NCBI RefSeq assembly: GCF_027812955.1
Contig: NZ_JAPYZV010000011.1
Location: forward strand, 62,001 to 126,000
DNA from: Pedococcus sp. 5OH_020
Lineage (GTDB): Bacteria > Actinomycetota > Actinomycetes > Actinomycetales > Dermatophilaceae
Reading direction: 5' to 3'
Length of the DNA stretch: 64,000 nucleotides
Both the position numbers and the translations under genes were made by a program. Below, piece after piece: positions 25,153 to 33,091 of the stretch. The notes beneath the pieces are model-generated. The model was given only the letters and a program-made list of their open reading frames with translations, searched no databases and had not been told where the DNA came from. How positions within the stretch are numbered: position 1 is the stretch's first letter; each line of letters starts with the position of its first letter.

Positions 25153-25189
25153 GAGACTTCTGCGGGCCCGCGCATCCGAGAGGTCAACC

Positions 25190-26065
25190 ATGTACGAACC
25201 GGAGCTCCTCAGGACCTTCCTTGCCGTTGCGCAGTCCTTGAGCTTCACCCGGGCGGCGCAGTCTCTCGGCATTCGTCAGCCCACGGTGAGCCAGCATGTG
25301 CGCCGCCTCGAGGAGGCCGTGGGGCGGCCTCTCTTCGTTCGTGACACCAGGCGCGTCGCACTCACCTCGGACGGGGAGGCGATGGCCGGGTTCGCGCGCG
25401 AGATCCTCGCCGCGCAGGAACGTGCAGTCGGCTACTTCACCGGTTCCCGGCTCTCGGGCCGGCTCAGGTTCGGGGTCACCGACGACCTTGCGCTGACACC
25501 ACTCCCGAGGATCCTGCGGGACTTCCGCCAGCTCTATCCCCGGATTGACCTCGAGCTGGCCGTCCTCCAGAACGAGAGCCTTCTTCGTCGTATCGAGTCC
25601 GGACACCTCGACGTCGCCTTCGTCAAGCGGGCGGCCCACACCCCGACGATCGCGCGCGGTCAGCTGGTGCGGCGTGACCAGCTCCTCTGGGCAGGCGTGG
25701 ACAGCATCCGCCTGGATGCGGAACAGCCCGTGCCGCTCGTGCTGTACCAGGCGCCGAGCCTGAGCCGGTCGATCAGCGTCCAGGCTCTGGAGAAGGTGGG
25801 CCGGCGCAGCCGCATCACCTGTACGGTGCGCGGCGTCAACGGCGTGCTGGCGGCGGTGCGCGCCGGACTTGGCGTGGCGGTCATGGCCCGCACCCTGATG
25901 CCCCCGGACCTCGTGGAGGTCTCGTCGACCAGCAAGCTCCCCAAGCTGCCGCACCTCGACCTTGTGCTGCTCACCAACCGGCAGGCTCCCGCGGAGCCCG
26001 CAAAGGCGCTCACCTCAGCCATCCTCGCCAGCGGCGCACCGCTCCAGCCGGTCCAGGGCCACTGA
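25190..26065 (+). CDS. LysR-family transcriptional regulator
   Basis: This 291-residue regulator has a winged helix-turn-helix at its N-terminus (LLRTFLAVAQSLSFTRAAQSLGIRQPTVSQHVRRLEEAVG) and a periplasmic-binding-like effector domain beginning at LSGRLRFGVTDDLALTPLPRIL. AGAGG precedes the ATG by seven bases; an upstream in-frame ATG at 25151 would add 13 residues with no similarity. It is divergent from the MFS transporter, the classical arrangement of a LysR regulator and its target. The effector is unknown. Confidence 0.92.
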   Translation: MYEPELLRTFLAVAQSLSFTRAAQSLGIRQPTVSQHVRRLEEAVGRPLFVRDTRRVALTSDGEAMAGFAREILAAQERAVGYFTGSRLSGRLRFGVTDDLALTPLPRILRDFRQLYPRIDLELAVLQNESLLRRIESGHLDVAFVKRAAHTPTIARGQLVRRDQLLWAGVDSIRLDAEQPVPLVLYQAPSLSRSISVQALEKVGRRSRITCTVRGVNGVLAAVRAGLGVAVMARTLMPPDLVEVSSTSKLPKLPHLDLVLLTNRQAPAEPAKALTSAILASGAPLQPVQGH

Positions 26066-26206
26066 CCCGTCGATCGGTGGGTCTGAGAAGTGATGGGTGT
26101 GAACGACCGGTTGGGCGCAGGGGCTGGTGGTGTGGCGAGGGGTCCCTACACTGACTCGAAGCAAGTGGGGGTTAACGCAGGCCTCCTATGAGTTCGGGGG
26201 GTAGTC

Positions 26207-26818
26207 ATGCGTCCAGCGGGGTACGTCGTGGTGGCGCTCGCGCTGTTGTCCGCCGCCGGCTGCAGTGGGGGAGCCGGCGACGGACAGCAGCCGTCTGCGG
26301 ATGGATCGGCGACCGGCGCCCCGACCAAGGGCTCACCGACGACCACCGGACCCAGCACGTCGAGCACAGTCGCGACTTCCAGTACGACAGGGTCCCGCCC
26401 CGCGGACAGCTATCCGTCAGCGGCAAGGGCCCACACCGACGCAGGCGGCAAAGCCTTCATCGAGTACTTCTTCGACGAACTAAATGCTGCCTACACCAAG
26501 CCACGGAGGGCCGCGATGCGCGCCCTGAGTGACGGCGGCTGTTTGTTCTGTAGGAAGACCGACAAGGATCTCGAGGGCTATCTAGCTCGAGGGGAGCGAT
26601 ATACAACGTCGCCTGTGGAGGTTCGCCACCTGACGAAGGCAGACGGCGCTCCGTCAGATCAGCGATACTTCGCTGGGCAACTGCGTCAGACGGGGTCGCC
26701 GTTGGTGGCCGCAGATGGCCATGTGCTGTACCACGATAAGCAGGCAACCGGCGCAGTCAACATCGCGGTTCGTTGGGCGCATGGCCGTTGGGTCTTGTAC
26801 GAAGTTGAACACGCATGA
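26207..26818 (+). CDS. DUF6318-like lipoprotein
   Basis: This 203-residue protein has a lipoprotein signal (VALALLSAAGC, Cys at about 19), a Thr/Ser/Gly-rich linker of about 50 residues and a C-terminal domain with AFIEYFFDELNAAYTKPRRAAMRALSDGGCLFCRKTDKDLEGYLARG, which is the pattern of actinobacterial DUF6318 proteins with two conserved cysteines. Function is unknown. The second half of the gene is visibly lower in GC than its neighbours. Its stop overlaps the next gene's start (ATGA), so the two secreted proteins are coupled. Confidence 0.8.
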   Translation: MRPAGYVVVALALLSAAGCSGGAGDGQQPSADGSATGAPTKGSPTTTGPSTSSTVATSSTTGSRPADSYPSAARAHTDAGGKAFIEYFFDELNAAYTKPRRAAMRALSDGGCLFCRKTDKDLEGYLARGERYTTSPVEVRHLTKADGAPSDQRYFAGQLRQTGSPLVAADGHVLYHDKQATGAVNIAVRWAHGRWVLYEVEHA

Positions 26819-27753
26819 GCGCCTCTCTAGCGCTCGTCTTCGCCGTGGGGCTCGTGCTGACCCCAAGCTCTAAGTCCACGGGTGACGTCCCGCCTCCCAG
26901 CGCCCTCGGTAACGTGATTTCCACCGGCGTCCGCATTCATACGCTGGGCCGAGGCGCTTTGGAGGGGTATCAACGCGAGGCTGACCGCGCCGCGCTGCCG
27001 CAGGCCAAGCCACCGTTCCTGGTCTTCGCCTCGACGGCGAACTGCGTCAAGAGCACGCCGGACTCCCGCATCGACGACGCATCCTGCACCAACATGGACG
27101 CCCCCTGCGTGGGCAACACGGCCGCCCAGGGACTCGGACCTGCGGTGAAGGTCTTCCGCTCACGCGTCGACCAGACCGGCAAGCCGGTCGACCGCAGTGG
27201 TGCCGTGATCGCGGCTGCGGCGTGGGAGTACCTCGGCGTCACGTGCTTCCCCGACCTCGTGCCCGGGCATCGGCCGGCGCTCACCATGGCGCAGATCCAG
27301 GCGGCATTCCACAACACCGACTTTGCGCACGCCGCACTGCACGTCCAGCCGGAGGGTAACCTCACGCTCGTCACCCTGCCGACGTACTTCCAGCTGCGCT
27401 GGCCTGCTTCAGGGTTCGGTCCCGATGAGATCGACGCCGTCGACCCGGTGCGGATGAGTGGCTTCCAGGTCGAGATCCGACCTCGGCTCGCCTCAGTCAC
27501 CTATGTCTTCGGAGACGGCGCGACCGCCGGACCCACGCAGTCGCTCGGCGGGCCCTATCCGACCGGAGACGTCATCCACGCTTATCGCAACGGTGGACGG
27601 TTCGAGACCCATGCGGATGTCACGTACCGCGGGCAGTACCGCGTCGCAGGCGGTGCGTGGCTGGATATCCCGGGCGACGTGACGATCACGGGGACGACCC
27701 GGCAGGTGGAGGTCAAGACGGCAGAGGCGCGCCTCTACGGCAACCCGGGCTGA
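26815..27753 (+). CDS. secreted protein with a PKD-like segment
   Basis: This 312-residue protein has a short hydrophobic N-terminus (SLALVFAVGLVLTPSS) that may be a weak signal peptide. Four cysteines lie between residues 75 and 145. The C-terminal third, VTYVFGDGATAGPTQSLGGPYPTGDVIHAYRNGGRFETHADVTYRGQYRV, has the Y-x-FGDG and Y-x-x-x-G pattern of a PKD-like fold. Such proteins commonly follow a DUF6318 lipoprotein in actinomycetes, as far as I recall. Extracellular location and coupling to the upstream gene are clear; the role is unknown. Confidence 0.75.
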   Translation: MSASLALVFAVGLVLTPSSKSTGDVPPPSALGNVISTGVRIHTLGRGALEGYQREADRAALPQAKPPFLVFASTANCVKSTPDSRIDDASCTNMDAPCVGNTAAQGLGPAVKVFRSRVDQTGKPVDRSGAVIAAAAWEYLGVTCFPDLVPGHRPALTMAQIQAAFHNTDFAHAALHVQPEGNLTLVTLPTYFQLRWPASGFGPDEIDAVDPVRMSGFQVEIRPRLASVTYVFGDGATAGPTQSLGGPYPTGDVIHAYRNGGRFETHADVTYRGQYRVAGGAWLDIPGDVTITGTTRQVEVKTAEARLYGNPG

Positions 27754-28031
27754 CCGTGGTCCCGGCTCTGGAAGGTCGCCAGCGGCTGGACCTCCCCGAA
27801 CGCGGTACCCATCGCGCGCGCCGCCGCGAGCCGGCTCACGAGCGCGTCGGCGCGCCTGCCGACGCGGTCGGTGTGCTCGAGCGCGGCCAGGCTGTCGGCG
27901 CAGGTCTGAGGATGGGAGGGGTGGCTGCTGGTCGCGCCGCATCGGCACCACCAGCCGGTTGCGGGGTCGTCTGACGCCCCCGCAACGCCGTCGCTGCGAA
28001 AGGGGTCGGTGGCGGGGGGACCACTGGACAT
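27735..28031 (-). CDS. small hypothetical protein with a CxC...C motif
   Basis: This 98-residue ORF is convergent with the secreted protein and overlaps it by 19 bases. Roughly 85-90% of its third codon positions are G or C by hand count, which supports real coding. The N-terminal part contains GWWCRCGATSSHPSHPQTCADS, suggesting a small metal-binding site, followed by an amphipathic helix HTDRVGRRADALVSRLAAARAM. I do not recognise the family. Confidence 0.55.
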   Translation of the reverse strand: MSSGPPATDPFRSDGVAGASDDPATGWWCRCGATSSHPSHPQTCADSLAALEHTDRVGRRADALVSRLAAARAMGTAFGEVQPLATFQSRDHGQPGLP

Positions 28032-28090
28032 GGAACGGGACGCTACGTCGGCTCCTGCGGGCCGTCACGGCCATCGACCTCGGGGCCACC

Positions 28091-28120
28091 CGTTCGGCCG
28101 ATCAGGGGACCGGCCGAACG
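28091..28120 (-). terminator. intrinsic terminator after the secreted glycosidase
   Basis: CGTTCGGCCG and CGGCCGAACG form a perfect 10-bp stem with a 10-base loop, 14 bases beyond the glycosidase stop. Confidence 0.7.
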
Positions 28121-28133
28121 CCTCCACCTTCGG

Positions 28134-30773
28134 TCAACCGGTGACGGTAAGGGTGTGGGCTCCCGCCGTGGTGGGTACCGTCACCTCCGCTCCGCGGTTG
28201 GTCTGACGCACGGTGACGTGGTGCACCCGACGTCCGTCAAGGAACACCACGCGCGGGTGCGACCCTCGAGGCAGCGTGTGCCCGATGAAGACCTTCGCCG
28301 CCCCTACGGACCGCTCAGTGCTGATCGACGTGACGTACGTGCTGCCCGTGTGCGTCGCCCGGACGTCCACGAACCCCTGCCCCAGCCTGATGTGGTCTCC
28401 TCGAACCGTCGTCTGCCCCTGCGGCACCTGCGGCACGACGTCGAGCCGGCCGTAGCCCAGGTCTGGCCTGACGCCAAGCCACTGGTGGACGACCGGCCAC
28501 GCAGTGCCGTAGTTGCCCCACGCCTGCATGAACATGGACCGGCAGGTCCAGCACCTGTCGATGTTGGGTCCCTGGTCCGGGGAGGGGAAGATCTCCGGCA
28601 TGGCGCCCGGCTGCTCGTCCGGGGTTCCGCCCGTCGCCGGCTCGCCGAACATCGGCTCCGCCAGCGCGTGGGTGTACCGCTGCTGCTGACCAGGGCCGAG
28701 CCGCCCGTAGTTGCCCTCGCCCACCGACTGGATCGACGTGGTGAGCCCAAAGATCACCTTCTCGCCCGCTCCGGTCGGACCGCCGCCGCAGCCTGTGTGG
28801 AACAGCCCTGGGTTGAGCGGGTGCGCACCGCTGTAGCAGGGGTCCTCGCGTCCGGCGAGCGCTGCGGAGCCGTGCGAGTACGGCGCCAGCCCCGGCACGG
28901 TGGTTCCGTGGATCCTCAGCTCCGCCTCCATCGGCGTCTGACCGATCCAGTGCTTCTGGAACGACTGGACGTTGCCCGGATCCCTGAGCGAGTCGGCATA
29001 CTGGGCGGCCGCGTCGAACCACCACGTGCCGTCGAAGCGCTGGTGCAGCCGGCGGGCGAGGTTGGTGGCCCAGGCATACGTCCGGCCGTCGTGCCTCGAC
29101 CGCGCCATGTCGGCGAGGTCGTAGAGCCCGCGGATGAAGTAGACGGTGTTGTCGAGCTTCTCCTGACCCATTCCGCTGCGCTCGACGTTGCCCAGACCCT
29201 CCGGCCAGCCGTCGTGGTCGGCGTCGAGGTTCCTCACCACGTACCGAAGGTTCCGCACCGAGAAGTCGTACATCTCGTCCCGGAAGCCGTTGTCTCCGGT
29301 CCAGCGCCAGAGGAGGGCCACCGTACTGGGGAACTTCACCGTCTCGTCGGTGTTGAAGTCGTATGCCGTGGTGCCGTCCGCGTTGGTGCTCCGGGAGTCG
29401 TGCCCGAACCAGATGGAGCCGTCGGAGACCACCTCGTGGGTCACCACTCCTGACCTGTTGTTGAGGATGTCGGAGATGTCGCGCAGCGCCCGGAGGTGTG
29501 ACTCGATGGCCTCGAACTGGCCCACGGAGACCGCCGCGAACGCCGTGTACTCGGCGTCGGTCCCGAAGATCCACGGGTAGTCCGGGTAGCCCGCCCCGAT
29601 CCACGTCGCCCGTGGGACGGTCCCCAGGGGAGCCGGGAACTGCTTGCCCTGGTTGGTCCAGCGGATCTGCAGGTTCTCGGCGCTCTGGGTGAGGTCCGCG
29701 ATGTTCTGCTTGCCCCACTCGACAGCGTTCTGTACCAGCGGGTCTCCGGGCAGCGAGAGCTGGGTCATCTCCGAGAGCGCCTGACGCCGGGCCTTCTTCT
29801 CGGTCAGCTGGGCGGCCGGGTCCTGAAGGGCTCGATCCAGCTCTGCCCGCGCGGACGGGAGCCCCTGGTCGGAGCCGGCGACGGCCAGCCAGACGGTGGT
29901 GGAGGCTCCGGCAGCCAAGGGGACGGAGTATGTCAGCTGTCCGCCGGTACCCCGGCCGAAGGGCCCGTCGTCGCACTCCGACGGCTTCGGCTCCGCGGGA
30001 GCCCCGGGCTCAGTGCCCGTGCAGCGGTGGCCGGGCTGCGGTCCCCAGAACTGGTCGCCGATGGTGCCGGCGCTCGGCGTCGCCGCGCTCCCCACCAGAG
30101 CCGCATAGTGGTGCGTCGGGGCCCCCGGGAGGGCACCGTCGTCGGTGAAGACGAGGCTCTTGCCGTCGTAAGCGCCGTGGTCCGGCAGGTTGTCGCTCGC
30201 GTTGGGCGTCACCCCGGTGAACCCCCACGGGTACTGCCCCATCAGCTCCGAATGTGCGTCCACGGCGAGGGTGGCCGTGCGGCCGGCGCCCGGGTTGGTG
30301 ATCGTCAGGCCGAACAAGGCAGCCCGCGTGCCGTCCGGCACGAAGTCGGTCCGCCGCACCTCGAGACCGGCCGTGGTCGGCAGGTCGTACCGGGTGTAGC
30401 CCCAGCCGCTGGAGAACGACGTCGCCGGACCGACCCACTGACCGTCGAGACCGAACCAGATGCCGTCGACCATCTTCATCGGCGGCGTCCAGACGCCGCC
30501 CATCTCACCGGTGATGTGCCAGCCGTTGGCGTAGAAGCGACCGTCCTCGAACCCGATGGAGTACGCCCGCGTGCCGGCCGCCACCTCACGACGGTCCGCG
30601 AGCCGCGTGGTGGCAGAAAGCTCGGACGGCCCGGTCGAGCCGGTCTCTGCAGAGACGCGCGGGACGGCACCGCTCAACGCCGTCACACCACCGCCCGCGG
30701 ACGCGGGTAGCTGCCCCACCATCGCGGTGCCCAGCACTGCCGCTGTCGCTGCGATCACGAATCTCTTAGACAT
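28134..30773 (-). CDS. large secreted glycoside hydrolase-like protein ((alpha/alpha)6 barrel)
   Basis: This 879-residue protein carries a Sec signal peptide (cleavage near ASAG, residue 26). Residues 40-330 form a beta-rich domain; residues 370-800 look like an (alpha/alpha)6 barrel of the amylo-alpha-1,6-glucosidase/GH63-like superfamily: PDYPWIFGTDAEYTAFAAVSVGQFEAIESHLRAL, VVSDGSIWFGHDS, NTDETVKFPSTVALLWRWTGDNGF, LDADHDGWPEGLGNVERSGMGQEKLDNTVYFIRGLYDLADMA and QAWGNYGTAWPVVHQWLGVRPDLGYGRLDVVPQVP. The Asp/Glu residues in these stretches are candidate catalytic acids. The C-terminal 80 residues are a small beta domain. The sugar substrate is not predictable. A tandem 9-bp repeat lies in its upstream region. 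Confidence 0.82.
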   Translation of the reverse strand: MSKRFVIAATAAVLGTAMVGQLPASAGGGVTALSGAVPRVSAETGSTGPSELSATTRLADRREVAAGTRAYSIGFEDGRFYANGWHITGEMGGVWTPPMKMVDGIWFGLDGQWVGPATSFSSGWGYTRYDLPTTAGLEVRRTDFVPDGTRAALFGLTITNPGAGRTATLAVDAHSELMGQYPWGFTGVTPNASDNLPDHGAYDGKSLVFTDDGALPGAPTHHYAALVGSAATPSAGTIGDQFWGPQPGHRCTGTEPGAPAEPKPSECDDGPFGRGTGGQLTYSVPLAAGASTTVWLAVAGSDQGLPSARAELDRALQDPAAQLTEKKARRQALSEMTQLSLPGDPLVQNAVEWGKQNIADLTQSAENLQIRWTNQGKQFPAPLGTVPRATWIGAGYPDYPWIFGTDAEYTAFAAVSVGQFEAIESHLRALRDISDILNNRSGVVTHEVVSDGSIWFGHDSRSTNADGTTAYDFNTDETVKFPSTVALLWRWTGDNGFRDEMYDFSVRNLRYVVRNLDADHDGWPEGLGNVERSGMGQEKLDNTVYFIRGLYDLADMARSRHDGRTYAWATNLARRLHQRFDGTWWFDAAAQYADSLRDPGNVQSFQKHWIGQTPMEAELRIHGTTVPGLAPYSHGSAALAGREDPCYSGAHPLNPGLFHTGCGGGPTGAGEKVIFGLTTSIQSVGEGNYGRLGPGQQQRYTHALAEPMFGEPATGGTPDEQPGAMPEIFPSPDQGPNIDRCWTCRSMFMQAWGNYGTAWPVVHQWLGVRPDLGYGRLDVVPQVPQGQTTVRGDHIRLGQGFVDVRATHTGSTYVTSISTERSVGAAKVFIGHTLPRGSHPRVVFLDGRRVHHVTVRQTNRGAEVTVPTTAGAHTLTVTG

Positions 30774-31155
30774 GTACGTCCTCCGACTCGACCCGGACCT
30801 TCAGTCCGGGTAGCGCGACGCGAAGGGCCGGAGCGCGTCGCTGGGCTCCGTGTGCCGGTGCGATTCTCCACGTTCTCGACATTCGCGACATTCTCGACAA
30901 GGTCTGCCCGTGCGGGAATGTCCAGTTTTCGGACGCTACACCCGGCCGCGAAGCGAGGCAACGGTAGGCGTCCACCAGCTTCCAGCCCCGGAACCGTCAG
31001 CCAACTGACGTACTGGAAGAACAGAAGAACTACGGATTCGCCTGCGCCGCAGCGCGTTTAGGGTCGTCGTCTGCCGCGCAGAGCGACCAGCCCTGTGCGA
31101 GCTCACGATTCACGACAACACGACTGACGACCACTCACAGAACCATGGAGACCGC
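30774..31155. other. divergent regulatory region
   Basis: These 382 bases separate the divergent glycosidase and secreted-protein genes. Besides the 9-bp repeats I see no gene. Both promoters must lie here but neither shows a clear consensus. Confidence 0.55.
30864..30899 (-). repeat. four 9-bp direct repeats upstream of the glycosidase gene
   Basis: On the minus strand TGTCGAGAA, TGTCGCGAA, TGTCGAGAA and CGTGGAGAA follow each other without gaps. They begin 91 bases before the glycosidase start and could be a binding array for a regulator, spaced just under one helical turn. Confidence 0.6.
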
Positions 31156-31671
31156 ATGAGACTTGTTCGCCTCGCCGCCGCGGCTGCCTTCGCCCTGGCC
31201 ACGACCGCCATCCCCGTGACCAGCGCCACGGCGGCTGAGCTACCCGCGCCCGAGGTCGCCTGGGTCGGCAGCCATGTCGTGGCCAACGGCAGCGACGCCT
31301 ACATCCAGGCCAAGTACCGGTGCTACGGAGGCGAGACCGGAACCCACCTCTGGGCGTCCATCAAGCAGGGCGGAGAGGACCCGACCGCCGACGGCTCGGG
31401 CATGAAGTCCACCGCGTGGTACGACACCAACTACCAGTACGCCAACGACCCTGCCGGTCAGACGATCGGCTGTGACGGCCACTGGCACGTGCAGCGGTTC
31501 ACGGTCAAGCTGGTCGACCACCCGTTCGGTACGGACTATGTGTCCCAGACGCTCCAGAACGGTCCGGCGTGGGTGCAGTTCTGTGTCTTCGACTCCAGCG
31601 CGACGGACGACAACTTCCCGCAGGGCTTCGCCTACAGCTACAGCTGGAAGAGCGTCATCGCGCAGCACTGA
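31156..31671 (+). CDS. secreted protein of unknown function
   Basis: This 171-residue protein has a typical signal peptide (MRLVRLAAAAAFALATTAIPVTSATAA, predicted cleavage near residue 27). The mature part of about 145 residues has three cysteines and a beta-rich look (SDAYIQAKYRCYGGETGTHLWASIKQGG; GCDGHWHVQRFTVKLVD; AWVQFCVFDSSATDDNFPQGFAYSYSWKSVI), reminiscent of small immunoglobulin-like actinobacterial exoproteins. GGAG stands a few bases before the ATG. I do not recognise a named family. Confidence 0.8.
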   Translation: MRLVRLAAAAAFALATTAIPVTSATAAELPAPEVAWVGSHVVANGSDAYIQAKYRCYGGETGTHLWASIKQGGEDPTADGSGMKSTAWYDTNYQYANDPAGQTIGCDGHWHVQRFTVKLVDHPFGTDYVSQTLQNGPAWVQFCVFDSSATDDNFPQGFAYSYSWKSVIAQH

Positions 31672-31687
31672 CTCATCCTCGGGCCAC

Positions 31688-32044
31688 TCAACGACTGCTG
31701 GTCTCACCCGTCTGTCGGCGCAGCCGCGCGTTGTCGCGGCGCAGCTCCCGGTTGTCGGCCCGCAGGTCCTCGTTGCGCGCGGACAGCTCGGCGTTGTGGT
31801 CCTCGATCTCCAGCACGCGACCGGTCGCCGCCAACGTCACGCCCTCGTCGACGAGCCGGCTCACGCGCTGGATCCGGGCCACGTCGGCGTCGCTGTAGCG
31901 GCGCGTGCCGCCCTCGGTCCGGGCGGGCCGGACGAGCCCGAACTGCTCGTACAGGCGCAGCGTGGGGATCGGCAGACCCGCCAGGTCGGCCGCCACCGAG
32001 ATGGCATACACAGGGCGCTGGGAGACCGACTCGGACTCGCTCAT
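31688..32044 (-). CDS. hspR: MerR-family regulator, HspR-like
   Basis: This 118-residue protein has a MerR winged helix: YAISVAADLAGLPIPTLRLYEQFGLVRPARTEGGTRRYSDADVARIQRVSRLVDEGVTLAATG. The YAIS start and RPARTEGGTRRYS are typical of HspR, the repressor of heat-shock genes. The C-terminal third (HNAELSARNEDLRADNRELRRDNARLRRQ) is a heptad-rich coiled coil for dimerisation. It is divergent from an Hsp20 gene with 137 bases between, so it most likely controls that gene and itself. It is not linked to dnaK here, unlike the classical HspR. Confidence 0.85.
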   Translation of the reverse strand: MSESESVSQRPVYAISVAADLAGLPIPTLRLYEQFGLVRPARTEGGTRRYSDADVARIQRVSRLVDEGVTLAATGRVLEIEDHNAELSARNEDLRADNRELRRDNARLRRQTGETSSR

Positions 32045-32057
32045 AAGTGCCCCGGAG

Positions 32058-32070
32058 GACTTGACAAGTC
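32058..32070. promoter_or_regulatory. palindrome in the MerR/Hsp20 intergenic region
   Basis: GACTTG-A-CAAGTC is a perfect inverted repeat 14 bases before the regulator start. It contains the CTTGA/CAAG half-sites seen in HspR-type (HAIR) operators, although with much shorter spacing than the classical CTTGAGT-N7-ACTCAAG, and it overlaps a TTGACA that could be the -35 for hsp20. Confidence 0.55.
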
Positions 32071-32181
32071 GATACTGTCCGCTCTACAAAATCTGTAGGA
32101 CATGCCTCACATCCTACCGGGTCGTGAGCGAGTCCGAAACCAAGACACCACACACCACGATCGCACTGGAGGTGGCTGACG

Positions 32182-32607
32182 ATGCTGATGCGGACTGACC
32201 AGTTCCGCGAGCTGGACCGGCTGGCCCAGCAGGTGTTCGGGACGATGTCCCGGCCCACGGTGATGCCCATGGACGCCTGGCGGCAGGGCGAGAACTTCGT
32301 GGTCGAGTTCGACCTTCCTGGGGTCGACCCCAGCTCCATCGACCTCGACGTCGAACGCAACGTCCTCACCGTGAAAGCCGAGCGTCCGGGGCTGGAGGAC
32401 GAGGTGGAGACGATCGCCACGGAACGGCCGCGTGGAGTCTTCAGCAGGCAGCTGTTCCTGGGCGACACGCTTGCGGTCGACCGGGTGCAAGCGTCGTACC
32501 ACGACGGCGTCCTGCGACTGTCGATCCCCGTGGCGGAGGAGGCTAAGCCTCGCAAGATCCAGATCCAGTCCGGCTCCGACCGCGAACCGACGGCCATCTC
32601 GGCCTGA
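32182..32607 (+). CDS. hsp20: small heat shock protein, Hsp20 family
   Basis: This 141-residue chaperone contains an alpha-crystallin domain: [43 protein letters not shown], then [45 protein letters not shown] with the usual G-V-L-x-L core. It prevents aggregation of unfolded proteins without ATP. GGAGG lies nine bases before the ATG. Expression is probably repressed by the divergent MerR/HspR-like protein. Confidence 0.95.
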   Translation: MLMRTDQFRELDRLAQQVFGTMSRPTVMPMDAWRQGENFVVEFDLPGVDPSSIDLDVERNVLTVKAERPGLEDEVETIATERPRGVFSRQLFLGDTLAVDRVQASYHDGVLRLSIPVAEEAKPRKIQIQSGSDREPTAISA

Positions 32608-32620
32608 CCGAGGTTCGCCG

Positions 32621-32878
32621 ATGGAGCGTGCGCTGCCATCGACCCAGGACGCGTGGGTCGACCTGGTCTGTGCGGACGAGGAGCTGCTGCGAGCCGAGTT
32701 CGAGGCCATCGTTGCCGAGAGCTGGCAGAGCGAGGACCCGCCCGCGCCCGTCCGTCCGGTGAGCCCTGCTCACCGACCGGCGGCGGGCCTTCCGCGACCT
32801 GAGGCCGGTGTCGGGCCGGCCGAGACCGTGGTGCTGGAGCACCTACCGGGACGGCAGCGTTCGCCTCCGTGCCGGTGA
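32621..32878 (+). CDS. small hypothetical protein downstream of hsp20
   Basis: This 85-residue ORF starts 13 bases after hsp20. The N-terminal half, STQDAWVDLVCADEELLRAEFEAIVAESWQSE, is a compact acidic helical segment that looks genuinely coded; the C-terminal half is Pro/Arg-rich and less convincing, so the true end may be affected by a frameshift. It is probably cotranscribed with hsp20. I do not recognise the family with certainty. Confidence 0.5.
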   Translation: MERALPSTQDAWVDLVCADEELLRAEFEAIVAESWQSEDPPAPVRPVSPAHRPAAGLPRPEAGVGPAETVVLEHLPGRQRSPPCR

Positions 32879-33007
32879 CGCACCCCCGGACGCTGTCCGC
32901 GCTCGTGCGGTGTGCTCGATGTGAGCATCGTGCCAGGCACGACTGTGCGATCGTCGGCCTGCTCCCGGCGCCCTGAAGGCGCGCGCACACCAAGTGGCGC
33001 GGGCAGC

Positions 33008-33040
33008 CAGGCCGGGGCCCCTGACGGGGGCCCCGGCCTG
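33008..33040. terminator. bidirectional intrinsic terminator
   Basis: A perfect 14-bp stem (CAGGCCGGGGCCCC with its complement) and a 5-base loop lies between the hsp20 unit and the convergent amidase gene, suited to stop transcription from both sides. Confidence 0.85.
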
Positions 33041-33091
33041 CTCGTGTCCCGCGGAGCTCGTCAGCGAACCTCGGCGGACCGTGGCGTCGCC

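Noticed and set aside
33008-33040. GC-rich inverted repeat considered as a mobile-element end.
   Set aside because: Position between two convergent genes and the short loop fit a bidirectional terminator; no transposase or target duplication is present.
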